Positions 25,362 to 34,054 of a stretch of 34,169 nucleotides of DNA are shown in pieces. The notes below the pieces were generated by a model. It was given only the letters and a program-made list of their open reading frames with translations, was not told where the DNA came from and made no database searches. Position 1 is the stretch's first letter; each line of letters starts with the position of its first letter. The translations under genes were made by a program, and so were the position numbers. Source of the stretch: Kiloniella laminariae DSM 19542 (GTDB lineage: Bacteria; Pseudomonadota; Alphaproteobacteria; Kiloniellales; Kiloniellaceae); the NCBI RefSeq assembly GCF_000374005.1, contig NZ_KB893169.1, forward strand, positions 5,388 to 39,556. The letters run 5' to 3'.

Positions 25362-27575
25362 ATGTCTTTTGGGGGGATAAACAGAGTTATGAAAAACAGT
25401 GTTTCGGCGATCGCCCTGTCACTGTCTTTTTCTGCGTGTGTAATAAGCGCCAAGCTCGTACATGCACAGGCAGTAGACGCCATTGAACAAAACTTACCTG
25501 CGTTGATCAGCGCTGATGAGGTCATTTACGACGAAGGTTTGGGCGTAGTCACAGCAACTGGGAATGTAGAAATATCGCAAGGACAGAGGACTGTTCTCGC
25601 TGATACAATTTCTTATAACATCAACAACAATGTGGTAACCGCGACAGGCAACATCAGCCTACTGGAGCCAAGCGGCGATATTATTTTTGCTGAACACGTA
25701 GAACTCACAGAAGATCTGAAAGAAGGGTTCATCCGTGATATCAGAGTCCTTCTTTCAGATCGCAGCAGGCTTGCTGCAAGTAGTGGACAACTGACCGGCG
25801 GAAATATTTCGGTCTTCACTAACGGTGTATTTAGTCCCTGTGAACTCTGCAAAGACAATCCTGATCGAGCCCCTATCTGGCAATTAAAAGCCAAGAAGGT
25901 TACACACAACAAAACTTCGCAAACAATTAAGTACGATCATGCCTGGATGGAAATATTCGGGGTTCCTGTCATCTACACACCCTATCTTGCTCACCCGGAC
26001 CCAACGGTAAAACGGCGAAGCGGTTTTCTTCTCCCTAGTTATGGAAGCTCCACCCAGCTTGGGAATACACTTCAGATCCCCTATTACTGGGCTATAGATG
26101 ACTCATCTGAATTTCTTTTTGCCCCGATAGCAACAACAAAACAAGGCATTGTATTAGCTGGTGAGTACGAACGAAAATTCAATACCGGCGACCTATCTAT
26201 TGAGGCAAGCGCAACAGTTGCGGACCGTAGAGACAGTAACGATACTGTCCGTAACAATGAATTTCGAGGACAAATCATTAGTGAAGGACGCTTCGATATA
26301 GATAGAACCTGGAGATGGGGATACAATTTAGAACGTGCGACAGATGATACCTATGGACGAGTTTATGGCTTCAATACTGACTCTGAATTGGAAACTAGTG
26401 TTTTTGCCGAGGGTTTTCGAGGCCGAAATTATGCAAAAATCGATAGCTATACCTTTCAAAGCTTGAGAAGTGATATAAATGATTCTGAAAACCCTTTTGT
26501 TCTCCCACGGGCAGAATATAACTTCGTCAGTCAACCCGGCATACGTGGGGGGACCTATCGGCTGGACTCGAATCTTCAAGCTTTAGCGCGCTCAGAAGGA
26601 CGCGATAGTCGTCGTCTCTCTATGATTGGTGGGTGGGATCTCCCTCATACAGGTTCCTGGGGAGACCAATACAAACTAACTGGGCAAGTGCAAACCGATG
26701 GGTACTGGGTGAATGATGTTAACCAGGACAGTTCTGACGTCCGTTCCAGCGACAATAACTATAGTGGAGTAACCGGGCGAGTATTCCCTCAGTTAGCTCT
26801 GGAATGGCGTTATCCTTTTGCAAGCTACCGTGGCAATTTCACCCAGACGGTCGAGCCGATCGTGCAGGGTATCCTAGCACCAAACGGATCGAACCCCGGA
26901 GAAATTCCCAATGATGATAGCCAGGAGTTTGAGTTCGATGATACCTCACTCTTTTCACTCAATCGTTTTGCGGGGACTGACCGCGTCGATTCCGGTAGCC
27001 GGGTCAGTTACGGTTTTAAGTGGACAGCCAGCACAACGTCAGGGAATCAAGCTGATTTCCTATTAGGGCAGAGTTATCGGTTTAACGGAAAGAGTGCTCT
27101 TTATGAAGAGAACTCGGGTCTTCGCGATCCCCTCTCTGATATTGTCGGCCATGTCGGCATCTACACCACTGATAATTTTGATGCCCTCTACCGCTTCCGA
27201 ATTGCCCCTGACGATTTCAGCGTAAACCGAAATGAGGTAGAGGTGACAATAGGACCAGAAGCCTTCAACCTCAATCTGGATTATGTCTTCCTGAAAGATG
27301 ATAATATCGACGATGAAACCAGTGACCGTGAAGAAGTCAAAATTGGTCTCAATAGCCAACTGACTGAATATTGGAGTCTCAACTCAAGTTACACCCGGGA
27401 TCTTGATGAGGATGATTCCCGCGAAGCCAGCTTGGGAATGATTTATCAGGATGAGTGTATCATTATTGATTCACTCTACACACGCACCTGGTTCCGCGAT
27501 AGGGAACTTGAACCAGATAACAGATTCACGGTTGAACTAACCTTCAAACATCTTGGTACTATTCAACCGCTGTAG
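25362..27575 (+). CDS. lptD: LPS-assembly protein LptD
   Basis: Outer-membrane barrel that inserts LPS at the cell surface. A signal peptide around MKNSVSAIALSLSFSACVISAKLVHA is followed by an LptA-like jellyroll (SADEVIYDEGLGVVTATGNVEISQGQRTVLADTISYN) and a C-terminal barrel ending in VELTFKHLG. The usual alphaproteobacterial cysteine set is visible: SPCELC (Cys160, Cys163) and YQDECII (Cys699), which should form the inter-domain disulfide. ATG 25362 is used; ATG 25392, ten residues in, gives a neater signal peptide and cannot be excluded. Its GC is low: about 38% in a 60-base sample from 26401. Confidence 0.95.
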   Translation: MSFGGINRVMKNSVSAIALSLSFSACVISAKLVHAQAVDAIEQNLPALISADEVIYDEGLGVVTATGNVEISQGQRTVLADTISYNINNNVVTATGNISLLEPSGDIIFAEHVELTEDLKEGFIRDIRVLLSDRSRLAASSGQLTGGNISVFTNGVFSPCELCKDNPDRAPIWQLKAKKVTHNKTSQTIKYDHAWMEIFGVPVIYTPYLAHPDPTVKRRSGFLLPSYGSSTQLGNTLQIPYYWAIDDSSEFLFAPIATTKQGIVLAGEYERKFNTGDLSIEASATVADRRDSNDTVRNNEFRGQIISEGRFDIDRTWRWGYNLERATDDTYGRVYGFNTDSELETSVFAEGFRGRNYAKIDSYTFQSLRSDINDSENPFVLPRAEYNFVSQPGIRGGTYRLDSNLQALARSEGRDSRRLSMIGGWDLPHTGSWGDQYKLTGQVQTDGYWVNDVNQDSSDVRSSDNNYSGVTGRVFPQLALEWRYPFASYRGNFTQTVEPIVQGILAPNGSNPGEIPNDDSQEFEFDDTSLFSLNRFAGTDRVDSGSRVSYGFKWTASTTSGNQADFLLGQSYRFNGKSALYEENSGLRDPLSDIVGHVGIYTTDNFDALYRFRIAPDDFSVNRNEVEVTIGPEAFNLNLDYVFLKDDNIDDETSDREEVKIGLNSQLTEYWSLNSSYTRDLDEDDSREASLGMIYQDECIIIDSLYTRTWFRDRELEPDNRFTVELTFKHLGTIQPL

Positions 27576-27635
27576 TCACAGAGATAACCTGCTTGATGCC
27601 CACTCTACTGAAGCAATAAGGAATTAGATACTCTC

Positions 27636-28877
27636 ATGAAACGCATACTTCTCGCCTCCTTGATGAGTATCCTGTTCCTTTGTGGAAATCCGGCTGTTTC
27701 TCAGGATGTCCTGCGCCCTGCAGCTGTTGTGAATGATGACATCATCTCATTATTGGATGTTGCCCAGAGGACCCAGCTCGCCATCATCGCCTCAGGCAGG
27801 AAAGATTCCCCGGATCTCCGGCGTAATATGTTACAGCAGGTTGTCCGTACACTAATTGATGAACGACTCAAACTTCAAGAAGCAGAACGGCTGAATATCG
27901 TTATTTCAGATCAGGAAATACAGAGTGCTTTTGGCAAGGTCGCAGCCCAGAATAATATGTCGCAAGAGCAGCTTCTTGACACCTTGAGGAAACAGGGGGT
28001 TCTGCCAGTTACGCTCTATGACCAGTTCCGTGCAGAACTTGCCTGGAGAGCAGTGATCAACGCCCGCCTTCGTTCGACGATTAACATTACAGATGCCGAA
28101 ATTGAAGAAGTTGTCGCCAAGGTCCAGGCCGAGGGAGCCAAGACACAAAAGCGGATCTTTGAGATATTTTTGGGCATTGATACCGCTTCTGATGAAGCAC
28201 GGGTGAAACAACAGGCTGACGAAGCCCTCGCGACAATTAATGGCGGCGCCCAGTTCTCGGCTATCGCCCGCCAGGTTTCCCAGTCCAACAGCGCCAGCCT
28301 TGGAGGCGATCTGGGATGGTTGCAAAGCAGTCAGCTCGCCCCGGAACTCCAGTCTGCCGTCGCCTCGGCTACGCCTGGAACCATCCTGGGGCCAATCCAT
28401 ACAACACGGGGCTATTATATACTGCTTATACAGGACGAACGATCCACGCGTAGCGAGGAAAAGGTTCACCTCAAGCAGTTCTTCTTTGCCCTGCCCGAGA
28501 ACCCGACATTTGAACAGCGTCAGTTGATCCAATCCAAAGCTGCGGATGCCCGGCGCAAATATGAGAGCTGTAGCACGATGGATGCCCTTGCCAAGGAGCT
28601 TGGTGATCAGGGATCCGGTGACCTGGGCACGATCAACACCAAAGATCTCCCGCCCGCGACCAGCGACGCAATTCGCACTGTCAGGGTCGGCGAAGTCTCT
28701 GCTCCCATACAGGTTTCCGGCGGAATTGCCGTGATCGCGGTTTGTGACCGCCAGGCCAGCGGCGGGATTGACCGCCTGGCGATTGAGCAGAAGCTTGCCG
28801 ATGACAGGCTGGATAGCCTGGCGCGGCGTTATCTGCTGGATCTGCGCCGCAGCTCCAATGTGGATATCCGCCTGTGA
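27636..28877 (+). CDS. surA: SurA-type periplasmic peptidyl-prolyl isomerase / outer-membrane chaperone
   Basis: Periplasmic chaperone for outer-membrane proteins, including LptD. A signal peptide MKRILLASLMSILFLCGNPAVS is followed by the N-terminal chaperone region VVNDDIISLLDVAQRTQLAI and LIDERLKLQEAERLNI. A parvulin domain comes next (IFEIFLGIDTASDEARVKQQADEAL, SQSNSASLGGDLGWLQ, ILGPIHTTRGYYILLI). A second, weaker parvulin-like region follows (HLKQFFFALP, GSGDLGTINTKDLPP). The 413 residues match the family. It sits 60 bases after lptD, and its stop overlaps the GTG start of pdxA. Confidence 0.92.
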   Translation: MKRILLASLMSILFLCGNPAVSQDVLRPAAVVNDDIISLLDVAQRTQLAIIASGRKDSPDLRRNMLQQVVRTLIDERLKLQEAERLNIVISDQEIQSAFGKVAAQNNMSQEQLLDTLRKQGVLPVTLYDQFRAELAWRAVINARLRSTINITDAEIEEVVAKVQAEGAKTQKRIFEIFLGIDTASDEARVKQQADEALATINGGAQFSAIARQVSQSNSASLGGDLGWLQSSQLAPELQSAVASATPGTILGPIHTTRGYYILLIQDERSTRSEEKVHLKQFFFALPENPTFEQRQLIQSKAADARRKYESCSTMDALAKELGDQGSGDLGTINTKDLPPATSDAIRTVRVGEVSAPIQVSGGIAVIAVCDRQASGGIDRLAIEQKLADDRLDSLARRYLLDLRRSSNVDIRL

Positions 28878-29968
28878 CAAAGGCCGCGACCTCTCCTCTC
28901 CTTCCCTCGGCTCGTTCTCGGGCTCTTGCCCCCACGCTTCCCCTGGCCCTGACCATGGGTGAACCGGCGGGGATTGGCGGCGAGTTGACACTCAAGGCCT
29001 GGCTGGAGCGACGGCATACTACAGCCTCCCCCTTTTTCACCATCGATGATCCGCAGCGGCTGGAAACGCTGGCGGCACAGCTTGGGCTGGAGGTTCCGAT
29101 CAAGGTGATCACCGGGCCCGAAGAAGCTGCAGGCTGCTTTGCCGAGGCGCTGCCGGTTCTGAGCCAGAAGTTGTCAGATGCTGTGATTTACGGGCAAGCG
29201 AATCCGGCGAACGGCAAGGCAGTGCTCGCCTCGATCGAGCGGGCGGTGGAACTGGTGCAGCAGCAGCGGGCCGCGGCGGTGGTGACCAACCCGATCAACA
29301 AGGCGGCGCTCTATGATATCGGCTTCAGACACCCCGGCCATACGGAGTATCTCGCTGATCTAGCAGGGATTTCCACGCCGTCGGTGATGATGCTGGCCTG
29401 CGCACAGCTGCGGGTCGTGCCGGTGACAATTCATCTTGCCCTCGCACAGGCCATAAAACAGTTGAATGATGAGTTGCTCAGCCACACCATCAGAACCACC
29501 CACCGCGCGCTGCAGGAAGACTTCGGCATCGCTGCCCCGCGCCTCGCGGTCTCCGGCCTCAATCCGCATGCGGGCGAGAACGGCTCCATGGGGCGGGAAG
29601 AGATCGAGCTGATCATCCCGACGCTGGAACGCCTGCGCAAGGAAGGCATCAACCTGATCGGCCCGCTGCCCGCCGATACCATGTTCCACGCCGGAGCGCG
29701 TAAAAACTATGACGTGGCGATCTGCATGTACCACGATCAGGCCCTGATCCCGATCAAGACGCTGGATTTCGACGGCGGCGTCAACATCACCCTCGGCCTG
29801 CCCTTTATCCGCACCTCGCCCGACCACGGCACCGCCTTTGATATCGCGGGCAAGGGCATCGCCAAGCCCGACAGCCTGCTCGCCGCGCTGGATATGGCCG
29901 CTGATATGGCGGCAGAGATGACAACAAAGGTGGCGGGCAACCGCCGTCAAGCACCGAAGGCCCCGTAA
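28874..29968 (+). CDS. pdxA: 4-hydroxythreonine-4-phosphate dehydrogenase
   Basis: NAD-dependent step of the DXP-dependent pyridoxal phosphate pathway; metal-dependent. The 364 residues carry LTMGEPAGIGGELTLKAW, TNPINKAALYDIGFRHPGHTEYLADLAG (metal-site His), GLNPHAGENGSMGREE, GPLPADTMFH, and MYHDQALIPIKTLDFDGGVNITLGLPFIRTSPDHGTAFDIAGKG. GTG 28874 overlaps the surA stop and is the only start upstream of MGEPAGIG, giving an N-terminal extension of about 20 residues of low complexity (SPLLPSARSRALAPTLPLAL). Its GC is clearly higher than in lptD and surA. Confidence 0.96.
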   Translation: MTKAATSPLLPSARSRALAPTLPLALTMGEPAGIGGELTLKAWLERRHTTASPFFTIDDPQRLETLAAQLGLEVPIKVITGPEEAAGCFAEALPVLSQKLSDAVIYGQANPANGKAVLASIERAVELVQQQRAAAVVTNPINKAALYDIGFRHPGHTEYLADLAGISTPSVMMLACAQLRVVPVTIHLALAQAIKQLNDELLSHTIRTTHRALQEDFGIAAPRLAVSGLNPHAGENGSMGREEIELIIPTLERLRKEGINLIGPLPADTMFHAGARKNYDVAICMYHDQALIPIKTLDFDGGVNITLGLPFIRTSPDHGTAFDIAGKGIAKPDSLLAALDMAADMAAEMTTKVAGNRRQAPKAP

Positions 29969-30070
29969 CAGCCCTTCCGGTCCAGGCCGCCCCTGCTACA
30001 GTGCTCCGGGCCCACTCCCCGAGCCCACGATTTCCCCCCACATGGACATCCCGCGCTCTGGAGTTGACGT

Positions 30071-30122
30071 CTGGCTCCGATATCCGGCTCCCCTATCTGG
30101 TTCCCCTATTTGGCTCCCGGAT
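30071..30122. repeat. Four tandem copies of a 13-base unit
   Basis: Units at 30071-30083, 30084-30096, 30097-30109 and 30110-30122 share the form cTGGcTCCcc-TAT: ctggctccgatat, ccggctcccctat, ctggttcccctat, ttggctcccggat. Confidence 0.85.
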
Positions 30123-30281
30123 GTGACATCAGCCGTCTGCCCCAGATCCCTACGCAGAAGCTTCCTGGACCGGAAGGGCGGGCTCAGCCGCTCCTTGATC
30201 GGCCTCCCCAAGACGGAGAGGAACTGGCATATCGGCTGCGCTCGGTGACAATATCCAAGTGTCCGTGGCAGTGGTGGAGAC

Positions 30282-30341
30282 GATGGCGTTGACGTTGGGG
30301 ATGGCGGTGGGGATGGCGGTGGGGATGGCGGTGGCGGTACG
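30282..30341. repeat. G-rich hexamer/12-base tandem array, possible G-quadruplex
   Basis: Three perfect copies of ggggatggcggt (30297-30308, 30309-30320, 30321-30332) lie inside a longer, more degenerate array of hexamers gatggc/ggtggg from 30282 to 30341. Regularly spaced GGGG and GG runs could fold as a G-quadruplex on the plus strand. Confidence 0.85.
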
Positions 30342-30531
30342 ATCCACGGGCCCGATGATCGTGATAGCCGTGACGGTGGTCGCCGTTAGTAGTAACAGTG
30401 AAAGAGAGCGGGGCGGCAGGCTGGCTGGCTGATGGCGGTCCCGGAGGCGTAGACAAAAAGGGCCGGTTGCAGTCGGGGCAGTGCGAAACAGAATCGCATG
30501 GGGCAGAAGTCGACAAACCGATCCATGCGCC

Positions 30532-30570
30532 AAGCCATAAACAAGAGCCATAAACCAAAACCATAAAGAA
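30532..30570. repeat. Three tandem copies of a 13-base A-rich unit
   Basis: aagccataaacaa (30532-30544), gagccataaacca (30545-30557), aaaccataaagaa (30558-30570). Confidence 0.85.
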
Positions 30571-30600
30571 ACACGATACGGCTTCACGATCTGGCACTAT

Positions 30601-30656
30601 CCGATAGACAAGCCCCGATAGATATAGCCCAATAGGCAGAGATAGATTATACAGCC
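30601..30656. repeat. Degenerate 14-15 base tandem repeat
   Basis: ccgatagacaagcc, ccgatagatatagcc, then two poorer copies beginning caatagg and agatagatta. The third and fourth copies are clearly degenerate. Confidence 0.6.
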
Positions 30657-30741
30657 CCTAGAACCTTGCAGCCTTGCCCCAGCAGGACCTGTGAGCCCAA
30701 CAACCCCGTAAATCCGAACAAGCAATGAAGCAGACAGCCCC

Positions 30742-31620
30742 ATGAACAGATCCCCGGACGGCCTGCCCCCCCTGCGCGATGTGATCGCCCGCTTCGAACT
30801 GGCGGCAAAAAAGTCTCTCGGCCAGAACTTCCTGCTCGACCTCAACCTGACCTCGCGCATTGCCCGCAATGGCGGCCCGCTTGATCAGGGTACGGTGTTC
30901 GAGATCGGCCCCGGCCCCGGCGGCCTGACCCGTGGCCTGTTGATGGAAGGCGCGCAGCAGGTCATTGCCGTGGAAAAGGATCAGCGCTGCCTGAACGCCC
31001 TTGCCGAAGTCACCGCGGCCTATGACGGCAAACTGACGGTGATCGAGCAGGACGCCCTGACCGTCGATTTCAGCACGCTGGGCAGTGCGCCCCGACGCAT
31101 TGTCGCCAACCTGCCCTATAACATCTCGACCGTGCTGCTGCTGCGCTGGCTCAAACAGATCGCCGTCGATCCGACAGTCTATGCCAGCCTGACCCTGATG
31201 TTCCAGAAAGAAGTGGTCGACCGCCTGACCGCCAGCCCCGGCACCAAGAGCTATGGCAGACTGAGCGTCATGACCCAGTGGCTGTGCAAGGCCCGGGCCC
31301 TGTTTGACATCCCGCCCCGCGCCTTTATTCCGCCGCCCAAGATCACCTCGACCGTGGTCCGGCTGGAGCCCCTCGCCGCCCCGCTGGCGCAGGCAGAGGT
31401 CGCCGCCCTGGAAAAGGTTACGGAATCCGCCTTTGGCCAGCGCCGCAAGATGCTGCGCCAGAGCCTGAAGACACTGGGCGTGCCCACGGGTGAGCTGATC
31501 GAGCGCGCAGGCGTACGGGAAACCGCGCGGGCAGAAGAACTGAGCATTGAGGAATTCTGTACCCTGGCGCGTTGTTTCGTAGAGCTGAAAATAACAACAC
31601 CCCCCACAACAGCTTCCTGA
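30742..31620 (+). CDS. rsmA: 16S rRNA (adenine(1518)-N6/adenine(1519)-N6)-dimethyltransferase
   Basis: KsgA-type enzyme that dimethylates two adjacent adenines near the 3' end of 16S rRNA during small-subunit assembly. The 292 residues show [13 protein letters not shown], the SAM motif [25 protein letters not shown], and the catalytic [30 protein letters not shown] and [15 protein letters not shown] follow, with a C-terminal domain [16 protein letters not shown] is very high (42 of 60 bases in 31321-31380). The ribosome-binding site before ATG 30742 is weak. It is separated from pdxA by the repeat-rich gap rather than being coupled to it. Confidence 0.96.
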   Translation: MNRSPDGLPPLRDVIARFELAAKKSLGQNFLLDLNLTSRIARNGGPLDQGTVFEIGPGPGGLTRGLLMEGAQQVIAVEKDQRCLNALAEVTAAYDGKLTVIEQDALTVDFSTLGSAPRRIVANLPYNISTVLLLRWLKQIAVDPTVYASLTLMFQKEVVDRLTASPGTKSYGRLSVMTQWLCKARALFDIPPRAFIPPPKITSTVVRLEPLAAPLAQAEVAALEKVTESAFGQRRKMLRQSLKTLGVPTGELIERAGVRETARAEELSIEEFCTLARCFVELKITTPPTTAS

Positions 31621-31822
31621 TTCCGGCGGCTGGTCTGAGACAAGAAATAGAGACAATAACGACTGTCCCCTTCGGGATTACTGGCGTCCCCTGCTTGACG
31701 TCTCTCGGGCTGAAAGAAGAAGAGATTGATCAGGGAAAACTGCCCCGATCACACCATTCCGAGGGTAGTTCCTGTCAGGTGCGAAATCCCCTCGTTACAG
31801 TAGCTTCACATGCATAAGTTAT

Positions 31823-32173
31823 TTATGCTCCCGCACTATCAGCCTGTTCAGTTAAGAGAGTAACGGAATAAAAATGGCAAAATATACTTTCGTTCTCAAG
31901 ATCGGCTAAAGAGTATTTTATTCGATCAAGGCCAGCATCCAAATGCGATATCTGAAGCCACATAAACTGGGTCAATCCTCCACCAAAATCCGGCAAGTTT
32001 AAATTGCTCACGCCTTTAAAACAGACTGATATCATCCCCTCATCAAGGTCGGCATGTTTCCCCATCACCAAAAGCATATTATAAGCATAGGTAACTGGTT
32101 CGATATCAATGCGTATCGACCTGACAAAAGTTACTCCAGCCAGTAATTCGTTCAGGTTCTTCAAATCATTCAT
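31823..32173 (-). CDS. Small hypothetical protein, possibly immunity-like
   Basis: 116 residues, no signal peptide, no membrane segment. I do not recognise it firmly. The run CFKGVSNLNLPDFGGGLTQFMWLQI followed by GLDRIKYSLADLENESIFCHFYSVTL is a two-layer beta pattern of the sort seen in small immunity proteins of toxin systems, but this is an impression, not a match. A good AGGAGG lies eight bases before ATG 32173. It follows the 159-residue gene by 48 bases on the same strand, so the two are probably one operon. GC is lower than in rsmA and the DapA-family gene on either side, as in acquired accessory genes. Confidence 0.7.
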   Translation of the reverse strand: MNDLKNLNELLAGVTFVRSIRIDIEPVTYAYNMLLVMGKHADLDEGMISVCFKGVSNLNLPDFGGGLTQFMWLQISHLDAGLDRIKYSLADLENESIFCHFYSVTLLTEQADSAGA

Positions 32174-32221
32174 AAATCAAACCTCCTGCCTTTTCTGTGG
32201 GGGCTGGTGATTACAGGCGCT

Positions 32222-32701
32222 TCAGGCTTCTTCCCCGTAAGATACAGGGATGTTTTTTTGGGCCAGAACTTTCAGCAAATAGTCAGGCGGCTCAAAAAAC
32301 AGAAAATGATCAGAACCGTAAACAGCTTCGGCAATAAGGGTATCGCCGAAGAAGAACCGCCAACTCGAGATTCCTGAATTAAGTTCAACATCCCAATCCA
32401 AAAGATGTCTTCCCATATAACGAAGAATAACCATCAAGCTGTCTTGATTTAGCTTCCAGCAATCTTGAGGCTTGTGGAATGGTTCGCCGTTATAAGCCAC
32501 CATTCTATCAAGTACAGACACCCCCATATAAAATGGCTTTAATGACTCTCTGAGCTTCTCTTTCCTTCCGGAGCTGCTATCCCCCGGAACATCAACAAGA
32601 TCAACTGAAAAGCGGGTACAGCCACGGGTTAACAGTGAATAAAGCAGCCACTTGCTTGTCGTAAAGTCAATATCGTCATCAGAAATGGTAATGTACTTCA
32701 T
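32222..32701 (-). CDS. Hypothetical cytosolic protein
   Basis: 159 residues beginning MKYITISDDDIDFTTSKWLLYSLL. It has no signal peptide or obvious catalytic motif. Trp- and Phe-rich patches (SGISSWRFFFGDTLIAEAV, HFLFFEPPDYLLKVLAQKNI) suggest a compact alpha/beta domain. I cannot assign a family. It lies upstream of the 116-residue gene, with which it probably forms an operon; no toxin or other partner is seen in the window. The ribosome-binding site is weak. Confidence 0.65.
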   Translation of the reverse strand: MKYITISDDDIDFTTSKWLLYSLLTRGCTRFSVDLVDVPGDSSSGRKEKLRESLKPFYMGVSVLDRMVAYNGEPFHKPQDCWKLNQDSLMVILRYMGRHLLDWDVELNSGISSWRFFFGDTLIAEAVYGSDHFLFFEPPDYLLKVLAQKNIPVSYGEEA

Positions 32702-33142
32702 GGAAATCTCTTAGGGCTTGGTCGTCCAATTTCATTTGCCGACCAAAAGCCAAGTAAACAACTGAACCGCCGAGAAACATTCAATCTGATTCAATCATTA
32801 CACGATAAATTTGAACTTTGCACTCTTGAGCTGTTTTCCTTTCCGGATTTTGCCTTACCGCTTTTACATAGAAAAACGCCTGAACTGGCTGTGTTCTATA
32901 TGCCTCGGCCCCGAAGTCCTTCTCACATCTGTGCTGATACAAAGTCTGAACGTCACAGTCTCTCGTGTTTTGGCTTAAAAGCCCGCAGTGGTTCTAGTCC
33001 TGAAAATTTAATGGCTCTATGTCAGGCGGACAAAAGCACGTAAGACAAAGCGGTATTTTGTTAAATCGCCAAGGCGGACTGAATCCGGGCTTAGATAACC
33101 GGGGCAAAGCCTCCGCCTTACCCATAAAGCCAGGACACCATC
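32702..33142. other. Spacer upstream of the DapA-family gene, with a hairpin
   Basis: 441 bases with no supported gene. An inverted repeat AAGGCGGA (33071-33078) / TCCGCCTT (33112-33119) with an inner CCGG/CCGG lies 24 bases before the DapA-family ATG. An open frame continues from the antisense of the upstream gene to a stop at 33041-33043, but its first ATG is at 32900 and its translation does not look like a protein. Confidence 0.5.
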
Positions 33143-34054
33143 ATGAACCTCTTTCACGGGCTTTCCGCCTTTCCGATCACACCGACCGATATTCATGGAC
33201 GGGTAAAGAGTTCTGAGCTTTGCCTGTTGCTGGATCGGATTGTGAAAGCCGGGGTTAACTCGATTGGATTGCTGGGCAGTACGGGCGGCTATGTCTATCT
33301 GAGCCGATCAGAACGACAGAGCGCCGTTGCTGCGGCGGTTGATTTTGTCGGGGGTCGGGTACCGGTGATCGTCGGCGTTGGCGCGCTCAGAACCGATGAG
33401 GCACAGCATCTGGCCAGGGATGCCCGGGATGCGGGCGCAGATGGCCTGTTGCTGGCCCCGGTTTCCTATGCACCCTTGACCGAAGAAGAGGTCTATCAGC
33501 ATTTTGTTGCGGTTGCCCGGGCCACGGACCTCCCGCTTTGTATCTATAACAACCCGACAACAACCCGCTTCACCTTTTCACTGGATCTTTTAAGCCGTCT
33601 CTCACAGCTTGAGACCATTGCCGCCGTGAAGATGCCCTTGCCACAGGATAATGCCTTTGAGGCCGATCTGGCGCGGCTGCGTCAGCATACCCAGGGAAGC
33701 AGCAGGGCAAAGGGCTTTGCCATTGGCTACAGCGGCGACTGGGGCTGCGCGGCAGGCCTTCTTGCCGGAGCAGACAGCTGGTACAGCGTGGTCGGCGGTC
33801 TTTTCCCGGTTCAGGCCCTGAAACTGGCAAAAGCCGCGCAAGCTGGTGATGCGCTTGAAACCCAACGGATTGAGCAGTTTTTCCAACCGCTCTGGGCGCT
33901 CTTCAAAGAATTCGGGGGGCTGAGGGTTGTCTATGCCGCCGCAAATATCCTGTCGCTCACCGATGCCGTTCCCCACCTGCCGATCCTGCCTCTGAAACCT
34001 GCGGATCAGGCGCGGGTCGCCGAGGCCATTGATGTACTGGACAAGCTGAACTAG
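33143..34054 (+). CDS. Dihydrodipicolinate synthase (DapA) family protein
   Basis: TIM-barrel lyase/aldolase of the class I, Schiff-base type. The 303 residues begin FHGLSAFPITPTDIHGRVK. The Schiff-base lysine is Lys163 (IAAVKMP) and the catalytic tyrosine Tyr135 (LCIYNNPTTTRF). The substrate-carboxylate loop reads GLLGSTGGYVYLS, where true DapA has G-T-T-G-E; the Ser and the missing Glu argue against lysine-pathway dihydrodipicolinate synthase and for another family member acting on a 2-oxo acid. The substrate is unknown. AGGA lies just before ATG 33143. No pathway neighbours are visible before the window ends. Confidence 0.88.
   Translation: MNLFHGLSAFPITPTDIHGRVKSSELCLLLDRIVKAGVNSIGLLGSTGGYVYLSRSERQSAVAAAVDFVGGRVPVIVGVGALRTDEAQHLARDARDAGADGLLLAPVSYAPLTEEEVYQHFVAVARATDLPLCIYNNPTTTRFTFSLDLLSRLSQLETIAAVKMPLPQDNAFEADLARLRQHTQGSSRAKGFAIGYSGDWGCAAGLLAGADSWYSVVGGLFPVQALKLAKAAQAGDALETQRIEQFFQPLWALFKEFGGLRVVYAAANILSLTDAVPHLPILPLKPADQARVAEAIDVLDKLN

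Larger units (their letters stand above)
29969..30741. other. pdxA-rsmA gap built from several short tandem repeats
   Basis: 773 bases between two genes that are normally adjacent. I find no credible gene. Open frames exist on both strands, but they are explained by high GC and run through repeats with a 13-base period that shift frame. At least five separate local repeats with periods of 12-15 bases are present (30006-30030, 30071-30122, 30282-30341, 30532-30570, 30601-30656). There is also a hairpin CGCATGG/CCATGCG (30495-30501 with 30523-30529). Confidence 0.65.

Noticed and set aside
27906-28991. A 361-codon minus-strand open frame across surA and the start of pdxA
   Set aside because: It is antisense to two well-supported genes and shows no domain.
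30150-30587. A 145-codon minus-strand frame in the pdxA-rsmA gap (with TATAIPTAIPTAIP repeats)
   Set aside because: It is explained by the tandem repeats and high GC; there is no ribosome-binding site or recognisable domain. A plus-strand frame through the same array gives GMAVGMAV repeats and is rejected for the same reason.
31621-31822. Possible small RNA after rsmA
   Set aside because: There are short C-rich and TTCG-containing stems and a GCATAA/TTATGC repeat at its end, but nothing matches a known RNA and no promoter or terminator is clear.
32900-33043. A 47-codon plus-strand frame (MPRPRSPSHICADTKSERHS) at the end of a longer frame without a start codon
   Set aside because: No ribosome-binding site, Ser/Arg-rich composition unlike a protein, and no partner; chance openness is likely.
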